Below, one piece after another: positions 15,626 through 24,288 of a stretch of DNA of 64,000 nucleotides. Below the pieces are notes generated by a model that was given only the letters and a program-made list of their open reading frames with translations, was not told the origin of the DNA and did not search any database. The position numbers and the translations under genes were made by a program. This DNA is from Hahella chejuensis KCTC 2396 (GTDB lineage: Bacteria > Pseudomonadota > Gammaproteobacteria > Pseudomonadales > Oleiphilaceae): positions 3,812,501-3,876,500 of the forward strand of contig NC_007645.1 of assembly GCF_000012985.1 (NCBI RefSeq), given 5' to 3'. Every line of letters starts with the position of its first letter. The first letter of the stretch is position 1.

Positions 15626-17212
15626 TCAGCTCAGATGCAGCAACATCGAGGTTGGGTCCTGCAGATAAGATTTCCACATATTGCTGAAGCGGGCAATGGT
15701 TCCGCCATCAATGATGCGGTGATCGCCGGACCAACTGATGTTCATGATCGAGCGCGCCACTACCGAGCCGTCGCTATCGAACCTGGGCACAGTCTGGGTT
15801 TTACCCAGCGCCACAATCGCCACTTCCGGCAGGTTAATGATTGGCGACGCGTACGTGCCGCCCAACGCGCCGATATTCGAGATGCTGATGGTTCCGCCTT
15901 TGAGGTCTTCCTGACGCACGGAGCCGTCCCGCGCCGCATGGGTCAGGCGCTCCACTTCCCGCGCAATGTCGAGAATGCTGCGACTTTCCACATGCTTGAC
16001 GTTGGGCACCAGCAGACCGACTTTGGAGTCCACCGCCATACCGATGTTGCAATGCGGCAGATAATGAATCTCCGTGCAGTCGTCATTGACCCGGCTGTTC
16101 ATGATCGGATATTTCAGCAGCGCCATCGCCATGGCTTTCATGATGAAAGGCATCAGCGTCAGACGCACGCCGGCTTTCTCCGCCTCTGGCTTGAGCTGCT
16201 CGCGCAAAGCCAGTAATGCGGTGACGTCAACTTCATCGCCAAAGGTGAACTGGGGAATGGTCGTGGCGGCTTCCACCATGCGTTTGGCCATGACCGCACG
16301 CACGCCGCGAATCGGCTCCACCCGCACTTCGCCGACGCTGGCGGGCGTTTCCGGAGCTTTACTTGGCGCCGGAGCGGCGTCAGCCTGCAGGGATTTCCGA
16401 TACTTATGAATATCATCCTTCAGCACCCGCCCATGCTTGCCGGAGCCCGGTACGCGATTCAGGTCCAGAGAAAGCTCTCTGGCCAGACGGCGCACCGCCG
16501 GGCTGGCGGGCACTTTGACGCGCCCTGAAACTTGCGCCGGAGGCGGCGAAGACGCCGCCAGACAGGCTGACCTGGAGGCGTCTTCGCCGTTGACCTTGGC
16601 GGTCGTCGCAACAGGCGCTGCGCCGTCCGCTTCAAAGGAGAACAGCGGCGTATGCACTCTGGCGATTTCGCCTTTGCCGTAGTGAAGTTTAACGATACGA
16701 CCAGCGCGGGGGGCGGGAATTTCAACCACCGCCTTGTCAGTCATGACGTCGACGACAGGCTGGTCTTCTTCCACATGGTCGCCTTCCGCTACCCGCCACT
16801 CGACAATCTCACACTCTACAATACCTTCGCCGATATCCGGCAGGATGAAGTCGTCCCCGCTTTTCCCGGCAGGCCGGGACGTTGGAGCCGGTTTTTGCTC
16901 CGGCGCAGGCTTGCTGTCCGCTTGTTTGACCGCCGCCCCCTGCGCAGGTTCCTCGTTGACCGCTTTCGCAGCCCCCGCCATGTCCACCGCAAACAAAGGG
17001 GAATGCACTTTGGCGGTGTCGCCCTCGCGGTAATACAATTTGGCGACGCGGCCGCTATTGGGCGCGGGAATCTCCACCAGAGCCTTGTCAGTCATTACCT
17101 CCGCCACAGGCTGGTCTTCCTGTACGAAGTCCCCTTCCTGCACCAGCCATTTGACCAGCTCACACTCAACAATGCCCTCGCCAATATCGGGCAAAATAAA
17201 ATCAGTCACCAT
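15626..17212 (-). CDS. bkdB: Branched-chain alpha-keto acid dehydrogenase E2 (dihydrolipoyl acyltransferase)
   Basis: 528 residues. It has two tandem lipoyl domains, each with the lipoyl-lysine motif: EVMTDKALVEIPAP near residue 45 and DVMTDKAVVEIPAP near 162, joined by an Ala/Pro-rich linker. The peripheral-subunit-binding domain is around 240-275 (SPAVRRLARELSLDL, GSGKHGRVLKDDI). The acyltransferase domain ends with the active-site motif SWSGDHRIIDGG (His/Asp of D-H-R-x-x-D-G). E2 carries the acyl group from E1 to CoA and forms the core of the complex. Two lipoyl domains are more than in most bkdB proteins. It starts 12 bp after the E1 beta stop. The E3 (lpd) gene is not in the window. Confidence 0.93.
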   Translation of the reverse strand: MVTDFILPDIGEGIVECELVKWLVQEGDFVQEDQPVAEVMTDKALVEIPAPNSGRVAKLYYREGDTAKVHSPLFAVDMAGAAKAVNEEPAQGAAVKQADSKPAPEQKPAPTSRPAGKSGDDFILPDIGEGIVECEIVEWRVAEGDHVEEDQPVVDVMTDKAVVEIPAPRAGRIVKLHYGKGEIARVHTPLFSFEADGAAPVATTAKVNGEDASRSACLAASSPPPAQVSGRVKVPASPAVRRLARELSLDLNRVPGSGKHGRVLKDDIHKYRKSLQADAAPAPSKAPETPASVGEVRVEPIRGVRAVMAKRMVEAATTIPQFTFGDEVDVTALLALREQLKPEAEKAGVRLTLMPFIMKAMAMALLKYPIMNSRVNDDCTEIHYLPHCNIGMAVDSKVGLLVPNVKHVESRSILDIAREVERLTHAARDGSVRQEDLKGGTISISNIGALGGTYASPIINLPEVAIVALGKTQTVPRFDSDGSVVARSIMNISWSGDHRIIDGGTIARFSNMWKSYLQDPTSMLLHLS

Positions 17213-17224
17213 CTTCGCCCCCCC

Positions 17225-18202
17225 TTAAAAGTTCACGCTCTGTTTAATCGCTTCATAGATCTTCAGGTGATCCGGCAGATACTCTTTCTCCAGCACCAGC
17301 GGGAAAGGCGTATCCAACCCGGTCACCCTGGCGATGGGCGATTCCAGATAAAGGAAGCAGCGCTCCTGAATGGTGGCGGCGATTTCGCCGGCGAAGCCGC
17401 CGGTCAAAGGCGCTTCGTGGGAGATAACCAAGCGTCCGGTTTTCAGCACCGAATTGGCGACAGTGTCCACGTCCCAGGGCAGAATGGTTCTTAAATCGAT
17501 AATTTCGCAGGAAATGCCGTCTTTTTCCGCCATTTCCGCTGCTTTTTCGATGTATTCCATTTGCGCGCCCCAGGCCAGCAGAGTGATGTCGGAACCTTCC
17601 TTCAACACTTCCGCCTTGCCCAGCGGCAACTCATAATCTTCCTCGGGCACTTCGCCCACAGAGGCGCGATAAATGCGTTTGGGCTCGAAAAACACCACCG
17701 GGTTAGCGTCGCGAATGGAACTGAGCAGCAGCCCCTTCGCCTGATAGGGGTTGCGCGGAACCACGATTTTCAGACCGGGAGTGTGCGCAAAATAGGCTTC
17801 CGGCGACTGCGAGTGATAATGTCCGCCGGAAATGCCGCCGCCATAGGGCGTACGAATAGTCAGACCGCCGACATCAAACAGGTTGCCGGAGCGATAGCGG
17901 TACTTGGCGGACTCATTCACAATCTGGTCGAAAGCGGGAAAGATGTAATCCGCAAACTGGATTTCCGCCACCGCCATATGGCCCTGGGCCGCCAGGCCGT
18001 TGGCGAAGCCGATAATGCCCTGTTCCACCAGCGGCGTGTTGAAACAGCGGGCGCGACCGTACTTCTCCTGAAGATGACTGGTGGCGCGGAAAACACCGCC
18101 AAAAACACCGACATCTTCGCCGAAACAGATTACTTTCTCATTCTCCGCCATCGCTATATCGAGGGCGTTGTTGATCGCCTGTAACAGATTCATCTTAGCC
18201 AT
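17225..18202 (-). CDS. bkdA2: Branched-chain alpha-keto acid dehydrogenase E1 beta subunit
   Basis: 325 residues, the expected size. Family features are visible: [20 protein letters not shown] near the N-terminus, [63 protein letters not shown] and the C-terminal [11 protein letters not shown]1 beta forms the thiamine-diphosphate-dependent heterotetramer with E1 alpha that decarboxylates branched-chain 2-oxo acids. Its start overlaps the E1 alpha stop by 8 bases, with GGGAGA as ribosome binding site, indicating coupled, stoichiometric translation. Confidence 0.95.
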   Translation of the reverse strand: MAKMNLLQAINNALDIAMAENEKVICFGEDVGVFGGVFRATSHLQEKYGRARCFNTPLVEQGIIGFANGLAAQGHMAVAEIQFADYIFPAFDQIVNESAKYRYRSGNLFDVGGLTIRTPYGGGISGGHYHSQSPEAYFAHTPGLKIVVPRNPYQAKGLLLSSIRDANPVVFFEPKRIYRASVGEVPEEDYELPLGKAEVLKEGSDITLLAWGAQMEYIEKAAEMAEKDGISCEIIDLRTILPWDVDTVANSVLKTGRLVISHEAPLTGGFAGEIAATIQERCFLYLESPIARVTGLDTPFPLVLEKEYLPDHLKIYEAIKQSVNF

Positions 18203-19382
18203 GCGTCATTCTCCCCGCGCTCTTGGGATACGCGTCCGGATACTTGCGGACATGCATCTTGAGTTTTTCTAATTGTTCATGCAGTTGCGGGGTCACTTCG
18301 TCGTAGACATCCGTCACCAGCGACTCCACCGGCGGCGGAGGCCGCTTCTCGGCTTTCTTCATGGCGTCCAGCACTTCCTGACGCATGCTGTCCTGAAGTT
18401 GCTTTTCTTCGTCTTCGCTCCACCATTTTTTCTTGATCAGCCAGTTGCGCATGCGCGCGATAGGGTCTTTGGCGCGCCAGACGTCTTCTTCTTTCTTGCT
18501 GCGATAGCCGGATGGGTCGTCGGAGGAGGAGTGGGCGGCCAGACGGTAGGTCATGGCTTCGATCAACACGGGCTCGTTTTCTTCGACGGCGATCTTGCGT
18601 GCGGCCAGGGTCGCCAGATACACCGCCAGCACGTCGTTGCCGTCTACGCGAATGGCGCGCATGCTGTAGCCTAACGCCCGCGGCGCGATGCCGTCCGCGG
18701 CGAACTGCTCGCTGGAAGGCGTGGAAATAGCGTAGCCGTTGTTGCGGCAGAGGAAGATAACCGGCACTTTGTGTACGGAGGCCATATTCAGGGCGGCGTG
18801 AAAGTCCCCTTCAGAGGCGGCGCCTTCGCCGAATACGGTCACGGTGCAGAGCCCCTTGCCTTCCAGTTTCTGGCCGTAGGCGTAACCGGCGGCCTGAGGA
18901 ATCTGGGTGGCCAGAGGCGAAGAAATCGTCATGTAATTGAGTTTGGCGGAGCCGTAGTGAATCGGCATTTGCCGGCCTTTGCCATAATCCAGCTCGTTGC
19001 CGAACAGCTGGTTCATGAACTCGTCCACCGAGAATCCGCGATAGGCCAAAGCGCCCTGCTCCCGGTATTGAGCCATGATCATGTCCCGATCATCCAACGC
19101 CGCAGCGAAGCCGACAACCGTGCCTTCTTCGCCGGTGGACTGCAGGTAAAAACTGAGACGCCCCTGACGCTGGGCGGCCAGCATGCGTTCATCCAGCACG
19201 CGGGTGAACACCATGGTGCGGTAGATCTTCAGGGCTTCTTCCTGATCCATCTCCGGCAGCTTAGCCCCTTTATAGGTCGCGCCATCCTGTTTCAGGACCT
19301 GAAAGATGGGAAACTTAAATTCATTTCCCTGAATGAATTCAGGTTTATGAATAACTTCTATTGTTTTTGTTGTTTGACTCAT
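18195..19382 (-). CDS. bkdA1: Branched-chain alpha-keto acid dehydrogenase E1 alpha subunit
   Basis: 395 residues, start after AAGAGGA. The thiamine-diphosphate motif is [15 protein letters not shown]...NNGYAIS (about 185-220), and [30 protein letters not shown] is family-typical. The loop [20 protein letters not shown] (279-297) corresponds to the phosphorylation loop of the mammalian BCKDH E1 alpha (HHSTSDDSSAYRS). Serines at positions 285 and 295 align with the two regulated sites. It is the first gene of the operon E1 alpha-E1 beta-E2-kinase and is preceded by a promoter overlapping a palindromic TGACGT operator. It catalyses oxidative decarboxylation in Val, Leu and Ile breakdown. Confidence 0.95.
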   Translation of the reverse strand: MSQTTKTIEVIHKPEFIQGNEFKFPIFQVLKQDGATYKGAKLPEMDQEEALKIYRTMVFTRVLDERMLAAQRQGRLSFYLQSTGEEGTVVGFAAALDDRDMIMAQYREQGALAYRGFSVDEFMNQLFGNELDYGKGRQMPIHYGSAKLNYMTISSPLATQIPQAAGYAYGQKLEGKGLCTVTVFGEGAASEGDFHAALNMASVHKVPVIFLCRNNGYAISTPSSEQFAADGIAPRALGYSMRAIRVDGNDVLAVYLATLAARKIAVEENEPVLIEAMTYRLAAHSSSDDPSGYRSKKEEDVWRAKDPIARMRNWLIKKKWWSEDEEKQLQDSMRQEVLDAMKKAEKRPPPPVESLVTDVYDEVTPQLHEQLEKLKMHVRKYPDAYPKSAGRMTHG

Positions 19383-19475
19383 AGGGTCCTCTTCCTGGAT
19401 ACGTTCGGAGGCAAGGCGGGCCCCTTTTGAAGGCTCCGCTCCACTTTCTACTGTAGACGGTAATCCACCCTGAGG

Positions 19476-19510
19476 ATAATAGACTTTAGTGACGTTGACG
19501 TAAACGTCAG
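19476..19510 (-). promoter_or_regulatory. Probable promoter and palindromic operator of the bkd operon
   Basis: Read leftward: -35 TTTACG (19504-19499), 17-bp spacer, -10 TATTAT (19481-19476). A perfect inverted repeat TGACGT-AA-ACGTCA (19496-19509) overlaps the -35 box. Its position suggests a repressor or activator site. It resembles ACGT-core palindromes that I associate with MerR-family LiuR control of branched-chain amino acid catabolism, but that match is from memory and no regulator gene is adjacent. Confidence 0.6.
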
Positions 19511-19838
19511 CATTGAAAAAAGATGCCGACTGTTCAATCCAGTGACTACAGAGTTTTGTGCGGCACGAAATTGCTCGATATATCTGCTTTCGTAAGCAAT
19601 TGAAAGCCCCCTCCTGCGTGATCAGAGGAGCTCAGGAGACAAAACCCATGTCGTCCAATAAAAGAAGTCTCTCGGCTTCCGGGCATCAATCGCAAGAAAT
19701 AACCCAACAGCCGAGCGAGTGTTATGTAGGGGGTATAGTTAGATATCTGAATCCGTGATTACAACTATCGTGTCAAAACAAACGGAATCGGTTAATACGC
19801 TTGAGCTGATAACGACTGACGATTATGGAAAGGTTTCA

Positions 19839-20996
19839 TCAACCCTTCCATTCCTGGTTGCCTTTGCCAAAGGCAGTAGACACAAATCCTGGTACATGCC
19901 GGGCATACGCGCTGAACTTGCCCGCACTTTCCTTGGCTAATACGTAACCAGACACACCAAAAAAAACCGCAGCCAAAATACTACTGGCGGAGGAGAACAT
20001 TTCATAGCTTTTTTCAAGCACTGTGTAGCCCGCAGCCCCGGCCACTCCAGAGATAACAGACTTTGCCGCAAGTTTTTCCATTTCCGCGATAAATGCTTGA
20101 CGAGCGTCTTTGTTACCTAAAATATCAGTAGGATTAACCTGAACGCCAGCATAGTGTAATCCCACTTTTTCACACAGGTCTTTCAACGCTTTTTCCGTGG
20201 TGTTTTTCCCTCGTGGGTTGGAAAAATACACAATCTGATTTTCCAACTTATTCCCAGCGGCAATTACATTATTGGCAAGAGGGTTACTTTGAATAGTCTC
20301 CAGGGCTTTTACAAAAGAGCCCGCCCCTTCGCCATGAATCAGCCAGCGAATATTCGCGTTTTTCATTTGCGCATTCTGAATCAGGGACACTATGTTTTTT
20401 ACATACTGCTGGTTGTTGAAATCATTATTCAGCCAGACCAGAGAGAAGTGATTACTCGACTGTTTGACTGTGTTTGGACTGAAGGCTACGGAATAGGCGT
20501 TGGCGATATGGACAAAGATCTTTTGTCCTGCTTCCTCTTTGTTTGCAAACTTACCCGGCACCGCCGCCATATGTGCGCCGCTCCACTGATGGCTAAGTTC
20601 CATCACCGTCTGTGGTTTATTGTCTGTTTCCCAATCTTTTTCCGCCTGATTCCAACCAACTTGGTAAAGCCCAGGAGTATTGCTGGTAGCCGGCTCAAGG
20701 CCTTTTTCGTCGACACACAACCACAACACTTTGACATCACCATTTGGCTCAATACTGTATTGCAACCGCATAGCCCCGAAGTCTTGTTGTTTCATCCCGC
20801 CGGTCTGGGCGCCGGGAGTCAGCGCCAGCGTATAGATAGCCCTGTACATACTGGTCATGTAAAAGTTCCCGGAGTGCTGACGCTTAATCCTCAGCCAGTT
20901 GTCATAATTCCGCTTATTGATCAGCACATTGCGCTGCACATTGGGATCTTCTTCTTTAGTGATAATCGCAGGCCATTGTGGGTCCTTAAGAGACAC
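19839..20996 (-). CDS. Unrecognised effector-like protein with a degenerate lipase-like motif and C-terminal membrane segment
   Basis: 385 residues, AT-richer than its neighbours. No signal peptide. The middle section reads SLIQNAQMKNANIRWLIHGE and then GAGSFVKAL, which can be lined up with the partial ORF at the window's right end (LIENQQKGLKRKWTAHSQGG). That ORF has a serine-hydrolase elbow (H-S-Q-G); here the serine position is glycine (H-G-E-G), so hydrolase activity is doubtful. Residues ~315-365 include two hydrophobic stretches (SVISGVAGAAGYTVL, ILAAVFFGVSGYVLA). Two paralogous genes lie immediately upstream in the same direction. An interbacterial toxin-type function is inferred from organisation only. 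Confidence 0.6.
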   Translation of the reverse strand: MSLKDPQWPAIITKEEDPNVQRNVLINKRNYDNWLRIKRQHSGNFYMTSMYRAIYTLALTPGAQTGGMKQQDFGAMRLQYSIEPNGDVKVLWLCVDEKGLEPATSNTPGLYQVGWNQAEKDWETDNKPQTVMELSHQWSGAHMAAVPGKFANKEEAGQKIFVHIANAYSVAFSPNTVKQSSNHFSLVWLNNDFNNQQYVKNIVSLIQNAQMKNANIRWLIHGEGAGSFVKALETIQSNPLANNVIAAGNKLENQIVYFSNPRGKNTTEKALKDLCEKVGLHYAGVQVNPTDILGNKDARQAFIAEMEKLAAKSVISGVAGAAGYTVLEKSYEMFSSASSILAAVFFGVSGYVLAKESAGKFSAYARHVPGFVSTAFGKGNQEWKG

Positions 20997-21051
20997 GGCT
21001 TTCTCCTCGTTTAAGTTCGTTATTTAGATGGTTTCCGGTGAGCAAATATAC

Positions 21052-21918
21052 TTAGGGGACAAAAGACGGCGGAGAGGAACCGGGTTTAAGAATCACCACA
21101 CGGGGTTCGCCTATGCCGGACTCTCCATACCGCCATTCCGGGTACACCCAGTTTTCCGGCTCCCGTTGGAGTGAAATGCGGGCACCGGGCCAGCGGTGTC
21201 GGGCCTGTTCCTGCTGGGCTCGGGCCGAGGGACTAAGTTTCAACTCGATATGGTGGCAGACCTTGTCCCGCAGGACATTCAGATGTCGGATGGCGTATTC
21301 CACGGGGGCATAGCCGTTGTTATGGAACATCAGACGAAGGTAATGGCGGTCGTCCAGGGGGGTCACGGCGTAACTAGAGTATTGGGCCCGCATAAAGTCC
21401 TCCTCTTCAATCAGCTCTCCCAGGTTTTTATGTACTTCATAGTGCACCCATAAGCTATCGCCCGACTGACGCACCACCCAATTCACTGGTGCGATCCTTT
21501 CACCTCTGGCTGGAGTATTCGGCCCCATTTGATAAATTAAGTGTATTAGCGCCTGCTCCAGATGATGAGGGTTAAAACAACTCATCCCTTCCGGCAGGCA
21601 GTTAACCCGCTCCACTACCGCAATGAAGGTCGTATAACCCAGACGCCTCAAGCGCCAGAACGGACCGTAATAATCCCAGTTTCGCTTAATAAACACAGTA
21701 CTGGAAAAGGGGTCATCAAGGGTGCTGTCACGGTACAGCGCCGGGTCATAAATATTGACCTGGGGAATCGGTGCTTGTACGTCCTCAAATCCATCAGAAT
21801 CGTGATGAGGCGGTAGTTGCAAGCACAGTTTGGTACCGCTTAAGTCAATTTCGATGGTTTCCGGTCTGTTCAGGCCCGGAATGTAGGGATGTCTACGGGA
21901 GGCGAATAAGCGTTTTAG
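21052..21918 (-). CDS. Hypothetical protein, tandem paralogue 1 (putative immunity or accessory protein)
   Basis: 288 residues from the MLKRLFASRRHPYIPGLNRP start, which matches the start of its paralogue; an upstream in-frame start would add 21 residues. The N-terminus is basic with no signal peptide. The body is rich in aromatic residues and prolines, with EIDLSGTKLCLQLPPHHD, CLPEGMSCFNPHHLEQALIH, INWVVRQS-type segments and YSSYAVTPLDDRHYLRLMFHN. It is closely related to the next gene along its whole length. It precedes the effector-like gene by about 55 bp. I do not recognise the family. Confidence 0.65.
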   Translation of the reverse strand, partial: LKRLFASRRHPYIPGLNRPETIEIDLSGTKLCLQLPPHHDSDGFEDVQAPIPQVNIYDPALYRDSTLDDPFSSTVFIKRNWDYYGPFWRLRRLGYTTFIAVVERVNCLPEGMSCFNPHHLEQALIHLIYQMGPNTPARGERIAPVNWVVRQSGDSLWVHYEVHKNLGELIEEEDFMRAQYSSYAVTPLDDRHYLRLMFHNNGYAPVEYAIRHLNVLRDKVCHHIELKLSPSARAQQEQARHRWPGARISLQREPENWVYPEWRYGESGIGEPRVVILKPGSSPPSFVP

Positions 21919-22174
21919 CATAGAATATTTGACGTTAATCCTTTTCTCCCCTGTCAGCATAAACGACAGGAGGCTACTCACTATAATGAAGGGTATTGCA
22001 AATACTAGAGACAGGCCCTAGTAGGGTCAATCGTCCATATTACTTATGTTTTATTGGTCGTGGGCCAGCACGCAGATATCCAAGTTCATGCTGGTGACGC
22101 AAAAATCCTAGAGGGTGAACGTGCGCCCCTAGTCCAAGTTCATCTCCCAGATGATTTCCGGTGAGCAAATGTAT

Positions 22175-23044
22175 TTAGAGATCAAAAGGCGGCGGCGCCG
22201 AACCAGGTTTAAGAATCACGACGAGAGGCTCATTCAATCCAGATTCACCATACCGCCATTCTGGATACACCCAATTTTCCGGCTCTCGTTGGGGTGAAAT
22301 GCGGGCATCGGGCCAGCATCGCTGGGCTCGATCCATTTGCGCTTGGGCAGATGGGCTGAGTTGCAACACAATATTACGACAAACTTTGTCCCGCAGGGTG
22401 TTCATATTATAGATAGCCTGCCCCACTGGAACGTAACCATGATTATGAAACATCAGGCGCAGATAATAACGATCATCCAAGGGGGTCACTGCGTAGCTGG
22501 AATAACTGGCTGCGCTGGAAGGGTTAGGTGCATGAATTCTGGCCAAGTCTTGGTGTACTTCGAAGAAAGTCCATTGCGTTTCACCAGCTGCTCGAACCAC
22601 CCAATTAACCGGTGCGAGTCTCACCCCAGGTAGAGGGTCGTTAGGCCCCATCTCATAAATCAAGTGTATTAGAGCTTGTTCCAGATGATGAGGATTAAAG
22701 CAACTCATCCCTTCCGGCAAGCAGTTAACCTGTTCCACCACTGCAATAAAGGTGGTGGAGGCCACTGGCTGCATGCGCCATATTGGGCCGTAATACTCCC
22801 AACCCCGCTTAATGAAGACAGAGCTCGAAAACGGATCTTCAGGTGTACTGTCACGATAGATTGACTGGTCATAAATATTGACTTTAGGTATCGGGGTTTG
22901 CATTGCTTCAAACCCCTCATAATCGTGATGGGGCGGCAGTTGCAAGCACAGTTTGGCGCCGCTTAAATCAATTTCAATTCTTTCCGGTTTGTTCAAGCCA
23001 GGAATGTATGGATGTCTACGGGAGGCGAATAAGCGCTTTAACAT
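22175..23044 (-). CDS. Hypothetical protein, tandem paralogue 2 (putative immunity or accessory protein)
   Basis: 289 residues, starting MLKRLFASRRHPYIPGLNKP, nearly identical there to paralogue 1 and similar to the end (ENWVYPEWRYGESGLNEPLV versus ENWVYPEWRYGESGIGEPRV). The duplicated segment extends past the stop codons into the 3' flank (TTTCCGGTGAGCAAAT at 21030 and 22155), so the pair arose by segmental tandem duplication. Divergence is concentrated in the 40-90 and 150-180 residue regions. Duplicated genes next to an effector-like gene are common for immunity proteins, but other roles (adaptor, chaperone) are possible. Confidence 0.65.
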   Translation of the reverse strand: MLKRLFASRRHPYIPGLNKPERIEIDLSGAKLCLQLPPHHDYEGFEAMQTPIPKVNIYDQSIYRDSTPEDPFSSSVFIKRGWEYYGPIWRMQPVASTTFIAVVEQVNCLPEGMSCFNPHHLEQALIHLIYEMGPNDPLPGVRLAPVNWVVRAAGETQWTFFEVHQDLARIHAPNPSSAASYSSYAVTPLDDRYYLRLMFHNHGYVPVGQAIYNMNTLRDKVCRNIVLQLSPSAQAQMDRAQRCWPDARISPQREPENWVYPEWRYGESGLNEPLVVILKPGSAPPPFDL

Positions 23045-23293
23045 GGGTTACTTGGCGTTTTGTCAGCGTAAAACGAATAAAGACTACTAAATGTTGAAAT
23101 CAGGGATACTAGAGATGAGGTACAGCAGGGTCAATCGGTCGTTTTATTAGTGGAATGCGCTTAATCCCTGAGAGCTTCGCCTTGAGCGCCTTCATGCCGC
23201 AAAGCGTCGTGACTATAAAGCCGTTTTTACTGTCCCTGATAAAAAACCAACAAAATCATCGATCTTCCCGGGCCGCCAGGGCCCGGGGCTCAC

Positions 23294-24202
23294 TCAGGAC
23301 GCTTTGGCGTCATAGGTTTTGTCGCGCCGAAGGGCCCGTGGGAGAGGTAGCTTCATCCCGTTTTTTACGGAGACCATCAGCACGGACAGGAAGATTACTC
23401 CACTTCCCAATAGCGTATAGAAGTCCGGCGTTTCATCGAAGAAAGCCCAGCCGATTAAGTAGGCCAGAGGCAGAGCCAGGTAGCTGATGTGAGCGGCGAT
23501 GGCGGCGCTGCCGATACGCAGGCCGACTATCCAGAAATAGCTGTATACGGAACCCAGTACGGCGATCAGGCCGATAAAGGAAAAGTCTTTGACTGACACT
23601 GGCGACCACTCCGCCACCGCCATGGGGCCGGACATGAGTATCGTCAGGATCGCCAGCCAGAACATCAGGCTGATGGGGCTTTCCTGGGAGCCGTACTTCT
23701 TGGTGCCAATGTGCAGTAACGCGAACCCTAGCGCGCCGGCGAGCGGATAGATGATTTCCAGAGGCGCAAAGTCGCCGCTGGGCCGGGCGATCAGCAAAAC
23801 GCCGATAAAGCCGACCAGTGTCGCCAGCCAATGTCCCGGCGCCACTTTCTCTCTCAGCCAAAGCGCGGAAATCGGCACAATAAACAAGGGCTCGGCGAAG
23901 AAAATCGTGACGACCACCGCCAACGGCAGATTGGCGAGGGAGTAAAACAACAGAAAGGAGGCGACGCAGTTGAGCACGCCGCGCATCAAGTGCGCCTTAG
24001 GCGACTTCCAGACAAAGATGCCCGCGCCTTCTTTTACCGCCATGGGAATCAACAGCAGCGCAGCGAAGCACCATCGAAGAAACAGCAATTGCCATGTATC
24101 GACGTCTTCCCCCACCTGTTTAACGAAAGCATCCATCCCTGTGCCTGCGACGACAGCGATAAAAACGAACGTCATGGCTTTGCTATTGTGTGTGTTTTCC
24201 AT
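23294..24202 (-). CDS. EamA (DMT) family exporter, last gene of the opine/PLP cluster
   Basis: 302 residues with ten predicted helices in two EamA repeats (LLFLRWCFAALLLIP near residue 40, LARPSGDFAPLEI-type linker, second repeat from about 150). It lies 86 bp after the cysteine-synthase-like gene on the same strand, so it is probably cotranscribed. EamA exporters accompany opine-type metallophore genes in other bacteria (CntI exports pseudopaline in Pseudomonas), which makes product export the natural guess here. The substrate is unproven. A GC-rich inverted repeat without T-tract (23267-23289) follows the gene. Confidence 0.85.
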   Translation of the reverse strand: MENTHNSKAMTFVFIAVVAGTGMDAFVKQVGEDVDTWQLLFLRWCFAALLLIPMAVKEGAGIFVWKSPKAHLMRGVLNCVASFLLFYSLANLPLAVVVTIFFAEPLFIVPISALWLREKVAPGHWLATLVGFIGVLLIARPSGDFAPLEIIYPLAGALGFALLHIGTKKYGSQESPISLMFWLAILTILMSGPMAVAEWSPVSVKDFSFIGLIAVLGSVYSYFWIVGLRIGSAAIAAHISYLALPLAYLIGWAFFDETPDFYTLLGSGVIFLSVLMVSVKNGMKLPLPRALRRDKTYDAKAS

Positions 24203-24288
24203 TTTGGTATCCCTGATTTTTATTCACGGTTGACCGCTCGGCGCTCACCCCCTTGTGAACGCCAAAACCGCATCGCGTCACGCCTGCG

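Noticed and set aside
19755-19940. 61-codon + strand ORF after the 36-codon ORF
   Set aside because: Its second half is antisense to the end of the effector-like gene, and its translation there mirrors that gene's composition.
23267-23289. GC-rich inverted repeat after the EamA gene considered as a terminator
   Set aside because: The stem is good (CCCGGGC with GCCCGGG), but no T-run follows on either strand; not annotated as a terminator.
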